The notes beneath the pieces were generated by a model, which saw only the letters and a list, made by a program, of their open reading frames with translations, was not told where the DNA came from and did not search any database. A DNA stretch of 64,000 bases from Anagrus nilaparvatae (lineage: Eukaryota; Arthropoda; Insecta; Hymenoptera; Mymaridae), in NCBI GenBank assembly GCA_022575985.1, contig JAKSXM010000266.1, positions 1,178,001-1,242,000 on the forward strand, read 5' to 3'. This document shows, in pieces, positions 35,830 to 48,099 of this stretch. Position numbers and translations under genes: made by a program. Position 1 is the first letter of the stretch; each line of letters opens with the position of its first letter.

Positions 35830-36530
35830 GATGTAAGTCTTGACGTGTCATTTTTTATCATAACCTACTTCCTTAGGTTAAGTTACTGTAAGGCATGACG
35901 TGTCATTTTTATTATAGCCTACTTCCTTAGGTTACGCTACTGTAAGGTTTGACGTGTCGTTTTTTATTATAGTCTACTTCCTCAGGTTATGTTAGTGTAA
36001 GGCTAAACGTGTTGTTTTTCATTACAGTTTACTTCCTTAGGTTATGTTAGTGTAATGCTTTACGTGTCGTTTTTTTCTTATAGAATACTTCCTTAGGTTA
36101 AGTTACTGTAAGGCTTGACGTGTCATTATTATTATAGCCTACTTCCTTAGGTTATGTTACTGTAAGGCTTGACGTGTCGTTTTTTATTATAACCTACTTC
36201 CTTAGGTTACGCTACTGTAAGGTTTGACGTGTTGTTTTTTATTATAGTCTACTTCCTTAGGTTATGTTAGTGTAAGGCTTGACGTTTCATTTTTTATTTT
36301 AGTCTCTTTCCTTAGGTTACGCTAGTGTAAGGCATGATGAATCGTTCCTTTTTTTATTTCCTTAGGTTATGTTAGTGTAAGGTTTAGATGATTTTAGTGT
36401 AATTCTTGACGTATCGTTTCTTTAGTATAGACTTCTTTATTAGGTTATGTTAGTGCAATGATTGACGTGTCGTTTTTTATTATAAACCACTTTCTTAGGT
36501 TATTTGGATGTAAGGCTGAACGTATTGTAT
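35830..36530 (-). repeat. 55-bp satellite array, right arm of FB1, inverted
   Basis: About 12 units in reverse orientation (CTTCCTTAGGTTACGCTACT, GTAAGGCTTGACGTGTCGTT). Copy number differs from the left arm, so the arms changed length independently. The ~500 bp between the arrays includes a piece of the 155-bp satellite family (GGACGTAATACATAATAC near 35,635). Confidence 0.9.
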
Positions 36531-38599
36531 AGTTTAAAAATGAATGGTATAATAACTATACTATTTTATGGAACCCGTTATTAGAAACTTATGAATTTGA
36601 TATAAGAATGCTTGTCTTAACTCCCCAGATTTTTACCGAATTTTTCAGTTATTAATTTTTTAATGATAAAAAATTTTAGTAAATTGTTCAAGAATTTCGG
36701 GTTCTTCGTTCGTACCGTAGTAAAGAAATATTGATCAAGACTTTTTTAGATAATATTATCTTTACCGAATTTTCCGATTTCTAGGTCCGTGATTTAAATT
36801 TAATCAAAAGATTGATTTTAAGTTTCAGAAATTTGAATTCTAGTTTAGTCTCAATCCCCAAGTACCGCAGCTAAAAATAATTAACAAAATTTATTTAAAG
36901 TAAATATATTTTTACCGAATTTTACGGTTTCTGGATCTCTTATGTTATAGCAATTCGGTTTAAGAAGGATCTAACATCCTAAGTACCGCAGTCTAAAATA
37001 ATCTATTAAAATTTTAAATATTAATATGTTTACCGAATTTCACGGTTGTTAGGTTATTGATTCAGAATTTGGTAATTTGTCCAAGAATTTCGGGTTCTTA
37101 ATTCGTACCGTAGTCAAAAAAAAATTTATCAAAACTTTTTCAGATAATTTTATTTTTACCGAATTTTACGGTTTCGTGATCTATTATTTTAAAACTTTGA
37201 CTAGAAATTCGGATTAAGCCTGATCTAAGACTCTAAGTACTGCAGTAAAAAATAATCCATTAAAATTTTAAAAAATAATATTTTTACCGAATTTTACGGT
37301 TGTTAGGCAAACGATTTAGAATTTGGTAAATTGTCCAAGAATTTCAGGTTTTTCATTCGCACCGTAGTCAAGAAAAAGTTTATCAAAACTTTATCAAAAG
37401 TTTACCAAAACTTTTTCAGAAAAAATAATTTAACCGAATTTTGCGGCTTCTAGGTCCATCCTTTAAAATTTGATCACTTTTTTGAGCAATTTGAATTCAA
37501 TTTAATCTAACTCCTCAAGTACCGCAGTAAAAAATAATTAACAAAAAATATTTAAAATAAATAAATTCATACAGAATTTTAAGGTTCGGGATCCATTTTT
37601 TTCAAAATTTGGCCGAGACATCCGGTTTTAGGATAATCCAAGACCCTAGGTACCGCAGTCAAAAATATTCCATTAGAATTGTAAAAAATAATATTTTTAC
37701 CGTATTTTACGGTTTTGGGTTACATTAATTCAATTTTGGCTGAGGAATTCGGGATCAGCATAATTCGTAACCCCGAAAGCCATGTAAAAAAAAAATTTTT
37801 TTTAAGTTTTAAAAATCATACTTTTTTACCGAATTTGGCGGTTTCAGGGTCATTGGTTCCGATTTTTAAATTTTTATTATTAAATTTGAGCTTAGCGCAC
37901 CCAAAAAACCCCGTAAATACATCCAAAAATAATTTTTTAACTTTTTTCAAAAAATAAAAATTTTTCTTGTTTTGAATCAAGAAATTGTATCACACATATT
38001 TTCTAATATCTGATTCCTAGTTTGAAAACCAGAAATCAATAAATTTATGTTTTATAAAACAGAAACGACTTATTTCTAGTTTTCATTCAAGGAATATATT
38101 TGCTTTTCTTTTCGAACATTTAATTTCTTGTTTTAAAACCAAGAAATAAGCCGTTTCTATATCGTAACACAGAAATTGCTTCTTTTCTAGTTTTAAACCA
38201 AGAAATAATCCGTTTCTATATCGTAACCGATCGTAACACAGAATTATAGTAATTTCCAGTTTCTAACACGGAAATAGACCTTATTTCCAGGTTAGTCTTC
38301 CAAAATTCCTGTGTCGATGCGGAGTGGGTACATTATGTAATTCCAGCTCCACTGTACCAGGCATTACCTTCATTACATTCATCTCTACCGTACCAGTCAT
38401 TATCTACAATACATCCTTCTCCTCCACCATACCAGCCATTATTACCTACATTCCATCAATCTCCACAGTACCAGTCAACCTCAATGTACCAACCTCCTTT
38501 TTTAAATCAACTAAATCCAAATCAATACAGTGGTTTTCAGCCACACCAGCTTACTCATCAACAAAATTCTCAAGTTATTGGGATTCATGATTAAACACA

Positions 38600-38872
38600 T
38601 GCACGCGCGTCGGTGTAAGTAAGATGGCTACCCTAAGGTATGGATTAACATTGTGCATATAGACCAAAAATTAATATTTTTAATAAAATGAATTAAAGGT
38701 TTAAAATTTTTACAAAAATAAAACAGTGTATATTAGAAATAGTATTGTGTTAATAAATTTATGTGTTTTTTTCAATTTAATATCTTTATTTTAACTAATA
38801 ATGAACTATTTGTTACTTTTCCTATGTTATTCATGGAAAAAGAGTAGCCATGTTTTATACACACCTACGTGT
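38600..38872. mobile_element. Small inverted-repeat element in the 3' part of the Tyr/Gln/Pro-rich gene
   Basis: CACGCGCGTCGGTGTAAGTA and AGATGGCTACCCT at the left is mirrored by AGAGTAGCCATGTTTTATAC and ACACCTACGTGTGG. Arms of about 35 bp with several mismatches. It separates the TAA-terminated exon from the open segment at 38907-39056. Confidence 0.5.
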
Positions 38873-39394
38873 GGAGGGGGTAAAAATGTAAGCATGAATT
38901 TAATCTGGATTCCCAATACCACCAAACTATTCTTTTATTCAAACTCGTGGGCTTCCAATTGCATCGCAAGCAGTTTCTCAAACATCCTCTCCATCGTTGA
39001 TGGAGATGCTACAAACAGCTTTAAATTCATCAGCTAATAATCATCTTAATCGCTAAACTTAATTTTAGAAATGGATAAAATTGAATGGACTGGATTTTTT
39101 AATATTTATAAGCATACGAGTATTTCAGTAAACTTATGAATATTAAAGAATCCAGTCTATCAAAAACAATAGTTTTTTTTTTTTATTTATAAATAAACAT
39201 TAAAATATAATAATAGTAATTTAATTTTAAAATTATTGTTTTTGTGAATAATAAATTTTTTGTAAATTTATTAACTTATGTGATGCTATTCTTATCTATA
39301 ATAAATAAACAATAAAATAATTTCTTCTATTAATAAATATGATCCTATCATCAAATCTGTTAACTAAAATTTAAAAAAAAGGTCCATTCCTAAT

Positions 39395-39640
39395 GAATCA
39401 AGAGTGTATGTCTTATGAGCAATTATCTATTAATTTATGATAAAAAAAAAGTCTATAGCCCTGACTCCATTGCGCATGAATTCTCTATATTTATTATAGT
39501 GCATGCATAGAATAAAATGTATGTCTTATGAGACAGACGTTATCAATTATCAATTAATTTATGATAAAAAAAAAAAAGTCTATAGCCCTGACTTCATTGA
39601 GCATTAATTCTCAATATTTATTGTAATATTGGTAATATTT
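39395..39640 (+). repeat. Tandem duplication, ~130 bp unit
   Basis: GTATGTCTTATGAG, ATTAATTTATGATAAAAA and AAGTCTATAGCCCTGACT occur twice head to tail (about 39,403 and 39,518). The second copy carries an extra short ATCAATT insertion. Confidence 0.75.
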
Positions 39641-39884
39641 ACCCTAGGTTCATTCCACACGAATACATTTTCATATTCAAAAAACTTAGCACTACCTAAA
39701 AAATAAGTTTTTATTGGATATTGACAGTATTATTTATAGGTTCAATTTTCACTTCAGGGATAAATATTCTTATAGAATATATATATAGAGTATATTTATA
39801 CTCCTATGAAGAGAGCATTGATAGCTAATTTGGTAGCGCTTCAACTTTTTAATCATTGCTCTAATCACTCGTATCACTACACAA

Positions 39885-40055
39885 AACATTAACTTGTACT
39901 CACTTACTCAAAGATTAAACTTTATCAAAAAATAAATATTAAAAGAGAAAACTTTATAAAAAAATCTTTTGTCATGAAACCTTTATGAATAATATTTTAA
40001 ATTCAGTGCAATCCTTAAAAATCATTTTTATCAGACTTTATTTTGCGTTTTGATG
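39885..40055 (-). repeat. Inverted copy of the repeat at 4,240-4,455
   Basis: The reverse complement of AACTTTATCAAAAAATAAAT, AAACCTTTATGAATAATATT and AATTCAGTGCA matches the earlier copy. Same unknown dispersed family. Confidence 0.55.
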
Positions 40056-40161
40056 GGAATTATTTTTTTATAGATTTGGTTATTTTAGCCGTCGGTGGAG
40101 GGGAGATGAGATTTTGGGGGTAAATGTTTTCTCTAAGATTTTGCTCTTATTTCCTTGAGTC

Positions 40162-40480
40162 ATGAAATATGGCAAAAAGACGAGCGAGGACTCTCGTTTA
40201 AACAAAAACTTATCTGACATCGATCAGGGAAGACAAGATGGAGAGCTCTCAATAATTGAGAAAATCAGGAGGGAGCAAAGGAGGAAGAAAAAAGTGCTCC
40301 AGGAGGAAGCAAATAGAAAGAGGCTACAAGAGCAACGTGAAAAGTTTCCGCACCAGCGAAAGATACAGAAGGATTTTCGTTAAAAACGCCTACTAGAAGA
40401 AGAAAAAAATGAGAAATGGTTGAAAAAATCGAACTCGAATGAAGCGGCTTCCTACCGGTATCCCACTGATCACCAAGATT
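40162..40480 (+). pseudogene. Charged open frame, possible transposon protein remnant
   Basis: The frame 40162-40383 encodes 73 residues with a strongly charged helical segment (IEKIRREQRRKKKVLQEEAN). After the TAA the same frame stays open to about 40480 (KRLLEEEKNEKWLKKSNSNE). GC content is higher than the background. It directly abuts the R1-type LINE fragment of the opposite strand. I cannot assign it to a family. Confidence 0.35.
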
Positions 40481-40502
40481 CCCGCCATCGTCGACGTTTA
40501 TT

Positions 40503-40850
40503 TCAAATTACATGACTTGATTCAGCATCTGCTGCGCCACTTTCATTTCTTTGACTTTTATACTTAGGGCTACGTCGACCATTTATATCCTTTGTGCAAA
40601 CAATTTGTTGCAACAATTCACTAACAAGTCCGGCCGTATTTACGTTCTCTTGGAGGAACTTAATCATTTCCGATGACAACTGCTTCTTGCCACAGTAAGA
40701 GCCTCCCGGTAACTGGGGCAGCATCCCTCTCCGGGATAGTGGTACGTGGGGCACTTATCCTTTCTGGTCTTGCAGAGGAAAAACCACGTTCTTAATAGCC
40801 ATCTTCGCCACATTTAAGACACACCTTGCTTCTATCCGTAATTATAACCC
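40503..40850 (-). pseudogene. R1-clade LINE fragment (ORF1 zinc knuckle and endonuclease start)
   Basis: On the minus strand, 40825-40811 encodes CLKC followed by GEDGY, a CCHC knuckle with its His lost. A shifted frame then gives CKTRKDKCPTYH. Further on, EMIKFLQENVNTAGLVSELL matches the LLQ-N-sraA-LL start of R1-type endonucleases, and GLVSELLQQIVCTKDI aligns with GELLQQIIREKDI of the LINE at 986-1860. The same family is thus present twice in opposite orientations. Confidence 0.6.
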
Positions 40851-40854
40851 ATTA

Positions 40855-41320
40855 TTTAATAAATCTTTAATAAATTATTTTTTTTTAGATTTTTATTTTA
40901 ATATTAGTTTCAGATATTTATTTGATAACAGATAACCAATCAACTTTTTTTAATAACGTCGGAAAAAATTGTCATTAACCCACTATAGACCAATCATACG
41001 TTGCTGGAATTTTAAGTACCAAACTGTTATAAAATGTTATTTTTTATTTTAAAAAGAATTCTAGGGTTAAAAATGATTTATTTCAAATTTAAAAACTGTT
41101 TTTACATACCATCCCTCTAAAAGGTATTAAAGTAGGGTTAAACATGAATTTTTTTTTCATTTACTAACTAGAATTCTATATATAGTAAAAAATATAATTT
41201 GCGTATTTTCCTGTAATTCTTCAATCCTAACCCATTTAGATAGGTTACTATCCCAATGTAAGGTGTAAAAAAGTAAAAACTACAATGGCGATTGTTTATG
41301 GATTACAACTTTTTTTAAAA
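40855..41320. other. Gene-free stretch
   Basis: AT-rich, with a loose hairpin whose ends are AGAATTCTAG near 41,055 and CTAGAATTCT near 41,168. Nothing coding is supported. Confidence 0.4.
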
Positions 41321-41321
41321 G

Positions 41322-43545
41322 CTATTAGTTCAAGAAATGGAGACTTAAAGTGCCGATTATGTCGATGTCAGGCCAACGGCTTTTGAAAATAAAACTTCCA
41401 AAGACGTACTTTTAGATTAACCAACTATTACATCTCCATTGGGCAAGGAAATGCCAAATAATTAGGGCAAAAAAATTTTTTTTTCGTTTTTTTAAATTAT
41501 CTCTTTAACGGTTCAAAATATAAAAAATTTACCCCAATAAAAAAATGATGGCGAGAAAAATTTACAAAAAAAATGTTTTAACAAAATTTTTCGTAGGAAC
41601 ATTATTTTCCACGGAAAATGAAGTTAAAAACGTAAGTGAAATTCTCTTTTACGCGTAACATAATGTGTATGTTCCTTACAAAAAAACGTCTTCGCGCTGT
41701 AAAAATTACTTTTTTTTACCATTTAACTTTTTACACCTAAAAAAAAGGATGTATTAATCGAAAGATGAATACTTCTTAATTTAGGAAAAAAGTATTTTAA
41801 CCAAAAAAAAAAATTATTTTTATCCTTTTGGCCAGATGAAGATAAAAGCAATTTTATTTTTTTTCTGCCAAAAATAAAAGGTTGTTCGACTAGAAATTTT
41901 TTAAAAATTATTATTCGATTGTTTTTAGCATTAGTTGGGGCTCTTATTTCACATAAAAAAAAATTCACATATTTCGCCAACCCAAAATGAGGCAAATTTT
42001 CGAGAGCTCCTGGAAATTAAAAAAAATGCATAAAATCGCATCTTAAAAATAAAGAAACTAAAAAAGGTACTAAAATTTAACTTATGAATGTAATTTTTGG
42101 CTTATTTTTTTGCAAATTTTATGTACTTTTAAGGGCTCAAAAAAATTTTTGCTTTTCTTTTTTACTTTTTTTTTTTTTGGCCAATAATTGAACAAGAAAA
42201 CGTAAAAAACTCTTATAATTATTTTTTTTTCAAATAAGAATTGTGAAAAGATGGTATCGATTTTAAAAAATTTTTTAATTGGGTTTATTAAAGAAATAGT
42301 TCTTCTTCTTATTTTTGTGGTTAAAATTCATATATGCATTATTGACCCAAAAATAACCGGGATTTATTCACGCATGATTTCACGCTTTGTTTTCAGGTAT
42401 TCGAAAGAGACGGGTTTCTTTTGAGCTCTTTGTGTATTTGTATATATTTCTCCTCTTGATACATGTGCGCCTGCGTACTCTACGAATTCATACAATATTA
42501 CTGTTGTTTAGTCAGCATCTGTCTATGTATAGCGTCTATATTTTAAGTGTGTTTAAGAAAAAATTGTTATTTATTTAATAATAAATATATGAATAACATA
42601 TTATAAATAAAATTATGTATTTTTATGGAAAATAAATTGTTTTATTTTGCAACTCTATATCTTTTTTTAATACAATCAAACTTTATCACTCTAAAGCAGT
42701 AAAAGTTTTTATTTTTACAAATCCTGTTATTTTGCGCTAACTTAATTTTCATTTTCCGTGGAAAATAATGTTCCTACGAAAAATTTTGTTAAAACATTTT
42801 TTTTGTAAATTTTTCTCGCCATCATTTTTTTATTGGGGTAAATTTTTTATATTTTGAACCGTTAAAGAGATAATTTAAAAAAACTAAAAAAAAATTTTTG
42901 TTGCCCTAATTATTTGGCACTTCCGGTATTTAATATAAAAGTGCAAAGAAATTTCCTTGCATTGATACTATGAGAAAAAGAAATTATGTTAGAAAAACAA
43001 TTTTTGATTGATTTTTTTTTACGTTTCAAGTCATTTTCAATCGTTTTAGCAACAAAAAAAATTCCGGTAATCCTGAACGGAATTCCGTTAGTTACAGGTG
43101 TAATTCTGCTAACTACTATATTTTCGCTAGAGGAAAAGCGGATTTTTTTTCATTTTATCAAACTTTAGTACTCTAAAGCAGTAAAAGTTTTTATTTTTCC
43201 AAAGCGTGTTATTTTGCGCTAACTTAATTTTCATTTTCCGTAGAAAATAATGTTTCTACGAAAAATTTTGTTAAAACATTTTTTTTGTAAATTTTTCTCG
43301 CCATCATTTTTTTATTGGGGTAAATTTTTTATATTTTGAACCGTTAAAGAGATAATTTAAAAAAACGAAAAAAAAATTTTTTTGCCCTAATTATTTGGCA
43401 TTTCCTTGCCCGATGGAGATGTAATAGTTGGTTAATCTAAAAGTACGTCTTTTGAAGTTTTATTTTCAACCGCCGTTGGCCTGACATCGACATAATCGGC
43501 ACTTTAAAGTAATTTTAGTCTCCCTTTCTTGAAGTAATAAGCTTC
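41322..43545. mobile_element. Foldback element, ~2.2 kb, ~310-bp arms
   Basis: Left arm (AGTTCAAGAAATGGAGAC, AAGTGCCGATTATGTCGATG, AGATTAACCAACTATTACAT, GGAAATGCCAAATAATTAGG) is mirrored by the right arm (TTTGGCATTTCCTTGCCC, TGTAATAGTTGGTTAATCT, CATCGACATAATCGGCACTT). Part of the right arm also exists as a direct copy at about 42,690-42,925 versus 43,170-43,410. The centre has no recognisable protein. It ends about 12 bp before the next foldback element. Confidence 0.8.
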
Positions 43546-43556
43546 ACAAGATCTCA

Positions 43557-46500
43557 AATTGAACTGCCGGATGTAAGAACAGGTTATAAGGTTTTTATTG
43601 ATTAAATATTTAAAAAAAAAAAAAATTCGCGAATTTCAATTATTTTTTTTTGGATATCGATACAAATATTTATTTTAGTCAGGATAGCGAAGTCAAAAAT
43701 ATAAAAAAAAATTTTCCCTTATTGTTATTGACAAATTACTAATTGTTATTCCGATTTTTAAAACCGCCCAATTTGAAAAAATTTCTCGCTCTATCACTAA
43801 TGAAAACCAGTTTTTACTTTTTTAAAAAAAATTTTTCGCTTTAATTTTTTTCATACATTATTCTTACACATGGGCGTAAAAAAAATTAATTTAAAAGAAT
43901 TTTGGGTCGGAAATATTAATTAGGCAAATTTTTGTTACGATGATTTTCACTATAACCAAAACTTTAACTTAAAACCAAAAAAGTAGCGAAGGAATTTTAA
44001 GTAGGAAAAAACTTGAATCGAGGGAAAAATCAAGAAACACTTCAAAATTATTTATAAACAAAAATTTTTTTATTTGGAACAATAATAATCAATAAACAAT
44101 TAAATTAAACAATGCGTGTTATCAAACGCGTGCGAGAAAGAAATACACAAGACAGAGCATGGTTGAAAGGTACTAAGGTGTGTTCAACCCAAGAAAAAAT
44201 TTGAATAAATTAAAAAATTTACGGCGAAAGACTAGAAAGTTGCCTGGCTAAAGTATCATGTAGTAGAGGAACCCATACCAGTTAAGGTAAAAATTTATAA
44301 AAATAGTTTTATTTTTTTTTTTCTGTTTGGAAGTTAAGACTAATACAAAAACTCTTTTTCCGGGTTTTCAATCAAGGAATTTATAGTTTCTTTTCAAATT
44401 CTAGGATCTGAAACCCGAAAATCTTCTCTTTCCATGTTTTAAATCATGAAAATTAATTGCTCGTTTATTGTGAGTATAATTCCTAGATTTAAAACCAGGA
44501 ATCGAATTATATCTTTTTTATAATTTAGAAAAATGGTCTATTTACCCACAATATGCAACTTTTGTTTATTTTTAGCAGTATTCTGGGGATTTTTATTAAA
44601 TATTCATATATTCAGGGTTAATTAACAAATAATATGGTACGATTATCCACAATAGAAAACTTTTGGTAACTTTTATTTCGGGGTTTCCTTAGTTATATGT
44701 TCTTAGGCTCACTTGACACTAACATAATATCCAATTTTACTAGACATGGACCAATCACCCACAAAACAAAAAAACGACATGTCAAGCCTTACACTAACAT
44801 AACCTAAGGAAGTAGACAATAATAAAAAACTACACGTCAAGCCTTACAGTAGCGTAACCTAAGGAAATAGGCTATAATAAAATAACGACATGTCAAGCAT
44901 TACACTAACATAACCTAAGGAAATTGGCTATAATAAAAGAACGACTCGTCAAGCCTTACAGTAGCGTAACATAAGGAAGTGGACTATAATAAAAAACGAC
45001 ACGTCAAGCTTTTAGTAACGTAACCTAAGGAAGTAGACTATAATAAAAAACGACACGTCAAGCCTTACAGTAACGTAACCTAAGGAAGTGGACTATATTA
45101 AAAAACGACACGTCAAGCCTTACAGTAGCGTAGCCTAAGGAAGTAGACTATATTAAAAAACGACACGTCAAGCCTTACAGTAGCGTAACCTAAGGAAGTG
45201 GACTATAATAAAAAACGACACGTCAAGCCTTACAGTAGCGTAACTTAAGGAAGTGGACTATAATAAAAAACGACACGTCAAGCCTTACAGTAGCGTAACC
45301 TAAGGAAATGGACTATATTAAAAAACGACACGTCAAGCCTTACAGTAGCGTAACTTAAGGAAGTGGACTATAATAAAAAACGACACGTCAAGCCTTACAG
45401 TAGCGTAACCTAAGAAAAAGGACTATATTAAAAAACGACACGTCAAGCCTTACAGTAGCGTGACTTAAGGAAGTGGACTATATTAAAAAACGACAAATCA
45501 AGCCTTACACTAACATAACCTAAGGAAGTGGACTATATTAAAAAACGACACGTCAAGCCTCACAGTAGCGTAACTTAAGGAAGTGGACTATATTAAAAAA
45601 CGACACGTCAAGCCTTACAGTAACGTAACCTAAGGAAGTAGACTATAATACAAAACGACACGTGAAGCCTTACAGTAGCGTAACCTAAAGAAATGGACTA
45701 TATTAAAAAACGACACGTCAAGCCTTACAGTAGCGTAACTTAAGGAAGTGGACTATATTAAAAAACGACACGTCAAGCCTTACAGTAGCGTAACTTAAGT
45801 AAGTGGACTATATTAAAAAACGACACGTTAAGTCTTACAGTAACGTAACCTAAGGAAGTAGACTATAATACAAAACGACACGTCAAGCCTTACAGTAGCG
45901 TAACCTAAGGAAGTGGACTATAATAAAAAACGACACGTGAAGCCTTACAGTAGCGTAACCTAAAGAAGTGGACTATAATAAAAAACGACACGTGAAGCCT
46001 TACAGTAGCATAACCTAAGGAAATGGACAATATTAAAAAACGACATGTCAAGCCTTACAGTAGCGTAACTTAAGGAAGTGGACTATATTAAAAAACGACA
46101 CGTCAAGCCTTGCAGTAGCGTAACTTAAGGAAGTGGACTATATTAAAAAACAACACGTCAAGCCTTACACTAACGTAACTTAAGGAAGTGGACTATATTA
46201 AAAAACGACACGTCAAGCCTTACAGTAGCGTAACCTAGGGAAGTGGACTATTTTAAAAAACGACACGTCAAGCCTTACAGTAACGTAACCTAAGGAAGTA
46301 GACTATAACACAAAACGACACGTCAAGCCTTACAGTAGCGTAACCTAAGGAAGTGGACTATAATAAAAAACGACACGTCAAGCCTTACAGTAGCGTAACC
46401 TAAGGAAGTGGACTATATTAAAAAACGACACGTCAAGCTTTAAAGTAACGTAACCTAAGGAAATGGACAATATTAAAAAACGACATGTCAAGCCTTACAG

Positions 46501-48092
46501 TAGCGTAACTTAAGGAAGTGGACTATATTAAAAAACGACACGTCAAGCCTTGCAGTAGCGTAACTTAAGGAAGTGGACTATATTAAAAAACAACACGTCA
46601 AGCCTTACACTAACGTAACCTAAGGAAGTGGACTATATTAAAAAACGACACGTCAAGCCTTACAGTAGCGTAACCTAGGGAAGTGGACTATTTTAAAAAA
46701 CGACACGTCAAGCCTTACAGTAACGTAACCTAAGGAAGTAGACTATAACACAAAACGACACGTCAAGCCTTACAGTAGCGTAACCTAAGGAAGTGGACTA
46801 TAATAAAAAACGACACGTCAAGCCTTACAGTAGCGTAACTTAAGGAAGTGGACTATATTAAAAAACGACACGTCAAGCTTTAAAGTAACGTAACCTAAGG
46901 AAATTGACAATATTAAAAAACGACATGTCAAGCCTTACAGTAGCGTAACTTAAGGAAGTGGACTATATTAAAAAACGACACGTCAAGCCTTGCAGTAGCG
47001 TAACTTAAGGAAGTGGACTATATTAAAAAACAACACGTCAAGCCTTACACTAACGTAACCTAAGGAAGTGGACTATATTAAAAAACGACACGTCAAGCCT
47101 TACAGTAGCGTAACCTAGGGAAGTGGACTATTTTAAAAAACGACACGTCAAGCCTTACAGTAACGTAACCTAAGGAAGTAGACTATAACACAAAACGACA
47201 CGTCAAGCCTTACAGTAGCGTAACCTAAGGAAGTGGACTATAATAAAAAACGACACGTCAAGCCTTACAGTAGCGTAACCTAAGGAAGTGGACTATATTA
47301 AAAAACGACACGTCAAGCTTTAAAGTAACGTAACCTAAGGAAGTAGACTATAACACAAAACGACACGTCAAGCCTTACAGTAGCGTAACCTAAGGAAGTG
47401 GACTATAATAATAAACGACACGTCAAGCCTTACAGTAGCGTAACCTAAGGAAATGGACAATATTAAAAAAGGACACGTCAAGCCTTACGTGCTCTGCTTT
47501 GTGTATTTCTTTCTCGCGCGCGTTTGATAACACGCATTATTTAATTTAATTGTTTATTGATTATTATTGTTCCAAATAAAAAAATTTTTGTTGATATATA
47601 ATTTTGAAGTGTTTCTTGATTTTTCCCTCGATTCAAGTTTTTTCCTACTTAAAATTCCTTTGATACTTTTTTGGTTTTAAGTTAAAGTTTTGGTTATAGT
47701 GAAAATCATCGTAACAAAAATTTGCCTAATTAATATTTCCGACCCGAAATTCTTTTAAATTAATTTTTTTTACGCCTATGTGTGAAAATAATGTATGAAA
47801 AAAATTATAGCGAAAAAGTTTTTTTAAAAAAGTAAAAACTGGTTCAGATTACTTGAGATAGAGCGAGAAATTTTTCCAAATTGTGTAGTTTTAAAAATCG
47901 GAATAAAAATTATTTATTTGTTAATAACAATAAGGAGAATTTTTTTTTATATTTTTGACTTCGCTATCCTGACCAAAATAAATATTTGTATCGATATCAA
48001 AAAAAAAATTATTGAAATTCGCGAATTTTTTTTTTTTAAATATTTAATCAATAAAAACTTTATAACCTGTTCTTACATCTGGCAGTTCAATT
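43557..48092. mobile_element. Foldback element FB2, ~4.5 kb, ~600-bp arms around a satellite
   Basis: AATTGAACTGCCGGATGTAA is mirrored by TTACATCTGGCAGTTCAATT at the other end. Arms continue through ATATCGATACAAATATTTAT to the inner borders (TGCGTGTTATCAAACGCG and CGCGTTTGATAACACGCA). Between the arms lies a 2.7-kb array of the 55-bp satellite in one direction only. No transposase seen. Confidence 0.88.
44762..47490 (+). repeat. 55-bp satellite array with 440-bp higher-order repeat
   Basis: About 49 units of AACGACACGTCAAGCCTTAC, AGTAGCGTAACCTAAGGAAG, TGGACTATATTAAAA. Unit variants recur at exactly 440 bp (eight units): TAACCTAGGG at 46231, 46671 and 47111; ACAATATTAAAAAACGACATG with its flank near 46021, 46461 and 46901. 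So the distal 1.3 kb consists of three near-identical eight-unit blocks. Confidence 0.92.
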
Positions 48093-48099
48093 GTGCTTA

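Larger units (their letters stand above)
33271..38328. mobile_element. Foldback element FB1, 5,058 bp, TA target-site duplication
   Basis: The ends are CCCACTCCGCATCGACACAG and its reverse complement CTGTGTCGATGCGGAGTGGG, flanked by TA at 33269-33270 and 38329-38330. The arms are about 2 kb or more. The outer part has diverged ~40-60 bp units with TTTCTTG-TTTTAAAAC motifs. The middle part has ~135-bp degenerate repeats built on ACCGAATTTTACGGTTT and TACCGTAGT. The inner part has the 55-bp satellite, one array in each direction. A ~500-bp non-repetitive centre separates them. Mirror-image open frames at 33603-33845 and 37715-37957 arise from the palindrome. No transposase is visible, so it is non-autonomous. 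TA duplication is typical of the Tc1/mariner group but not exclusive to it. Confidence 0.85.
32656..39056 (+). pseudogene. Coiled-coil, Tyr/Gln/Pro-rich protein gene, split by a 5-kb foldback element
   Basis: Product not recognised. Exon pieces: 32656-32722, 32791-32959, 33028-33074, 33145-33270, then 38331-38594, all plus strand with GT/AG borders and matching phases. Exons 3-4 encode a short heptad-like coil (TIKELENK, VDSLQKELHEIK). The last exon encodes 87 residues rich in Tyr, Gln, Pro, Ser and Leu with repeated PYQ or YQ units, ending IGIHD and TAA at 38592. The element at 33271-38328 sits inside the codon run PLI / HYV; deleting it with one TA restores the frame. Other damage is a TGA at 32701 and a one-base frameshift in an A-run near 32840. 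A further open segment at 38907-39056 (GFPIPPNYSFIQ... NNHLNR, TAA) looks like more of the same protein beyond a small MITE. The gene was probably functional recently. Confidence 0.65.

Noticed and set aside
42387..42578. 63-codon hydrophobic open frame (possible membrane peptide)
   Set aside because: Sits in the centre of a foldback element; no partner exon or conserved motif, and AT-rich DNA gives such Leu/Phe/Ile frames by chance.
44762..47490. 55-bp repeats as a possible CRISPR-like or iteron array
   Set aside because: No distinct repeat/spacer division; all positions of the 55-bp unit are equally conserved and form higher-order blocks.
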